Notes under the pieces: model-generated | The model's input: the letters and a program-made list of their open reading frames with translations, nothing else | Databases searched by the model: none | What the model was told of the DNA's origin: nothing | NCBI GenBank assembly: GCA_019828595.1 | Contig: JAHQRK010000016.1 | Coordinates: 1,178,001-1,242,000, forward strand | Direction: 5' to 3' | DNA: 64,000 bases | Origin: Aphanomyces cochlioides | Lineage: Eukaryota > Oomycota > Saprolegniomycetes > Saprolegniales > Verrucalvaceae | Shown here: one piece after another, positions 63,141-64,000 of the stretch | Layout: every line of letters begins with the position of its first letter | Numbering within the stretch: position 1 is the first letter of the stretch | Position numbers and translations under genes: made by a program

Positions 63141-64000
63141 CTAGCTTTTGGTTGAAGATTTTTCTATGGGGGCCTTGCCTGATGTACTATTCACCGACGT
63201 GCTTTGTGGTTGTTTCTCTACAATCCGCCGCTTTGACTTGCCCCTTTTTGATGTGGGGTTTTCCTCGTCGTAAGCATCGAAGTCGTCGTCATCATATTCG
63301 TTTTCTTGCTCCTCACAGACTTCTTTAGCTTCGCTCAAGTCTTCATTTTGTACGTGGGGAGACTCGGGGGCCTCTGCATCATCTGTCAGATCTTCGATTG
63401 ATTCTCTTCGTGACTTTGATGGAGGGTCATTAGACTTGGAAGTTTCCTTCGACTTATTGTTTGAAGCAGACGAAGTGCCGTTGGTAGATGTTGTCACTTG
63501 CGGTTGTTCATTCGTGACATTCTTGACATCCGTTGCCAGGGGTGACGATCCTTCTATCTTCACTCCCTTGGCATCTTTTTTACCATTTTTGTCAGAATGC
63601 TGCTCTGAATTGCTATCATTATGCTTGTCAATTTGATTTGCTTTGTCCTTGGTATTATTTATCGCATCACCATTCAAATCCTTTTTAGCTTCCTTGACGG
63701 GTACATTCTTGGAGGGGGCAGTAGGATTTGCTGATGCCACCGGTTTTTCTACTTCGTTTTTGCCAGGATCATTAGCTTTCTTGCCATCTTTCTTCTTTGC
63801 AGATTCATCTTGACTAATTTGTTTTTTGTCAACTTCTTTGGTCTCGGGTGCGATTTTTGCACTATTTCCTTTGACCTCGGAAGAGATTTGTTTCGTGCTG
63901 CTTTTGTCCGATATTTGTTCCGAGTTTTTTACTTGCAAGTTTTTTTGGGCTGAGTTGGGGGTATCTTCAACTTTTGTCGAGTTGCTACTCGCTTTCGATT
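63141..64000 (-). CDS. Charged low-complexity protein, 5' end outside window
   Basis: The frame stays open to the right edge (about 286 codons visible). Composition is dominated by Lys, Ser, Asp, Glu and Asn (KEVDKKQISQDESAKKKDGK, KDKANQIDKHNDSNSEQ), with an acidic stretch (EEQENEYDDDDFDAYDEE) followed by a basic RGKSKRRIVEK, a possible nuclear localisation signal. It is the C-terminal part of a largely disordered protein, perhaps nuclear. Its 36-bp distance to the myotubularin stop makes a convergent pair. Confidence 0.6.
   Translation of the reverse strand, partial: SKASSNSTKVEDTPNSAQKNLQVKNSEQISDKSSTKQISSEVKGNSAKIAPETKEVDKKQISQDESAKKKDGKKANDPGKNEVEKPVASANPTAPSKNVPVKEAKKDLNGDAINNTKDKANQIDKHNDSNSEQHSDKNGKKDAKGVKIEGSSPLATDVKNVTNEQPQVTTSTNGTSSASNNKSKETSKSNDPPSKSRRESIEDLTDDAEAPESPHVQNEDLSEAKEVCEEQENEYDDDDFDAYDEENPTSKRGKSKRRIVEKQPQSTSVNSTSGKAPIEKSSTKS

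Noticed and set aside
1..64000. CRISPR arrays, operons, ribosome-binding sites, rRNA
   Set aside because: None seen; introns and gene families show the DNA is eukaryotic.

Overview
The window is eukaryotic nuclear DNA. Every recognisable gene is monocistronic, most are split by GT-AG introns of about 35-55 nt, and neighbouring genes are separated by very short gaps, often tail to tail. The gene set (heterotrimeric G-alpha, four-repeat cyclic-nucleotide-type channel, myotubularin, PH-INPP4 phosphatase, FKBP-TPR-cyclophilin fusion, COMMD, TXNDC9, tubby, acidic DAPTEAP-repeat secreted protein) and the compact intron style fit an oomycete, probably saprolegnialean (Aphanomyces-like). That assignment is inference; no rRNA or organellar marker is present.

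Layout. 0.7-13.2 kb: NYN-RRM RNA-binding protein (+), urease accessory UreD (-), G-protein alpha subunit (+), a giant (about 2,097 aa) four-repeat channel (+), and a secreted DsbA/thioredoxin-like protein (-). 14.1-16.4 kb: a PIF/Harbinger-type unit with a Myb/SANT-like gene (+) facing a DDE transposase (-) that has one in-frame stop. 16.8-18.4 kb: nucleotidyltransferase-fold-like protein. 20.1-23.5 kb: PH-C2-INPP4 phosphoinositide 4-phosphatase. 23.5-27.6 kb: a duplicated hypothetical gene (one copy decayed), a small type I membrane protein and G-rich DNA. 27.6-30.8 kb: an LRR protein (+) whose 3' coding end overlaps a tubby-domain gene (-). 31.8-34.4 kb: repeat-rich secreted/anchored protein. 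34.7-40.2 kb: two LTA4-hydrolase-like M1 peptidase paralogues, one intact and one carrying two TGA stops, with a free-standing Yvh1/DUSP12-type zinc domain between them.

40.2-49.4 kb is a transposon nest: a MITE, a 0.7-kb-armed fold-back duplication, a Harbinger-like element carrying only its Myb gene, a possible further MITE, a complete Tc1/mariner-type element (DD34E transposase plus an unknown second gene, 31-bp perfect TIRs, TA target) and the ends of another TA-inserted element family. 49.4-53.1 kb is gene-poor. 53.1-63.1 kb is gene-dense again: COMMD, TXNDC9, an unrecognised 167-aa protein, a mitochondrial-looking small membrane protein, a dual-family immunophilin, a coiled-coil protein, a decayed gene next to a palindrome, and a myotubularin. 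A lysine/aspartate/serine-rich protein runs off the right edge.

There is no operon logic. The functional themes are phosphoinositide turnover (INPP4-like, myotubularin), G-protein and ion-channel signalling, protein folding, and repeated transposon invasion. Exon coordinates are by eye and were checked by frame closure: summed exon lengths divide by three for UreD, channel, INPP4, LRR, tubby, FCBP, COMMD, TXNDC9 and myotubularin.
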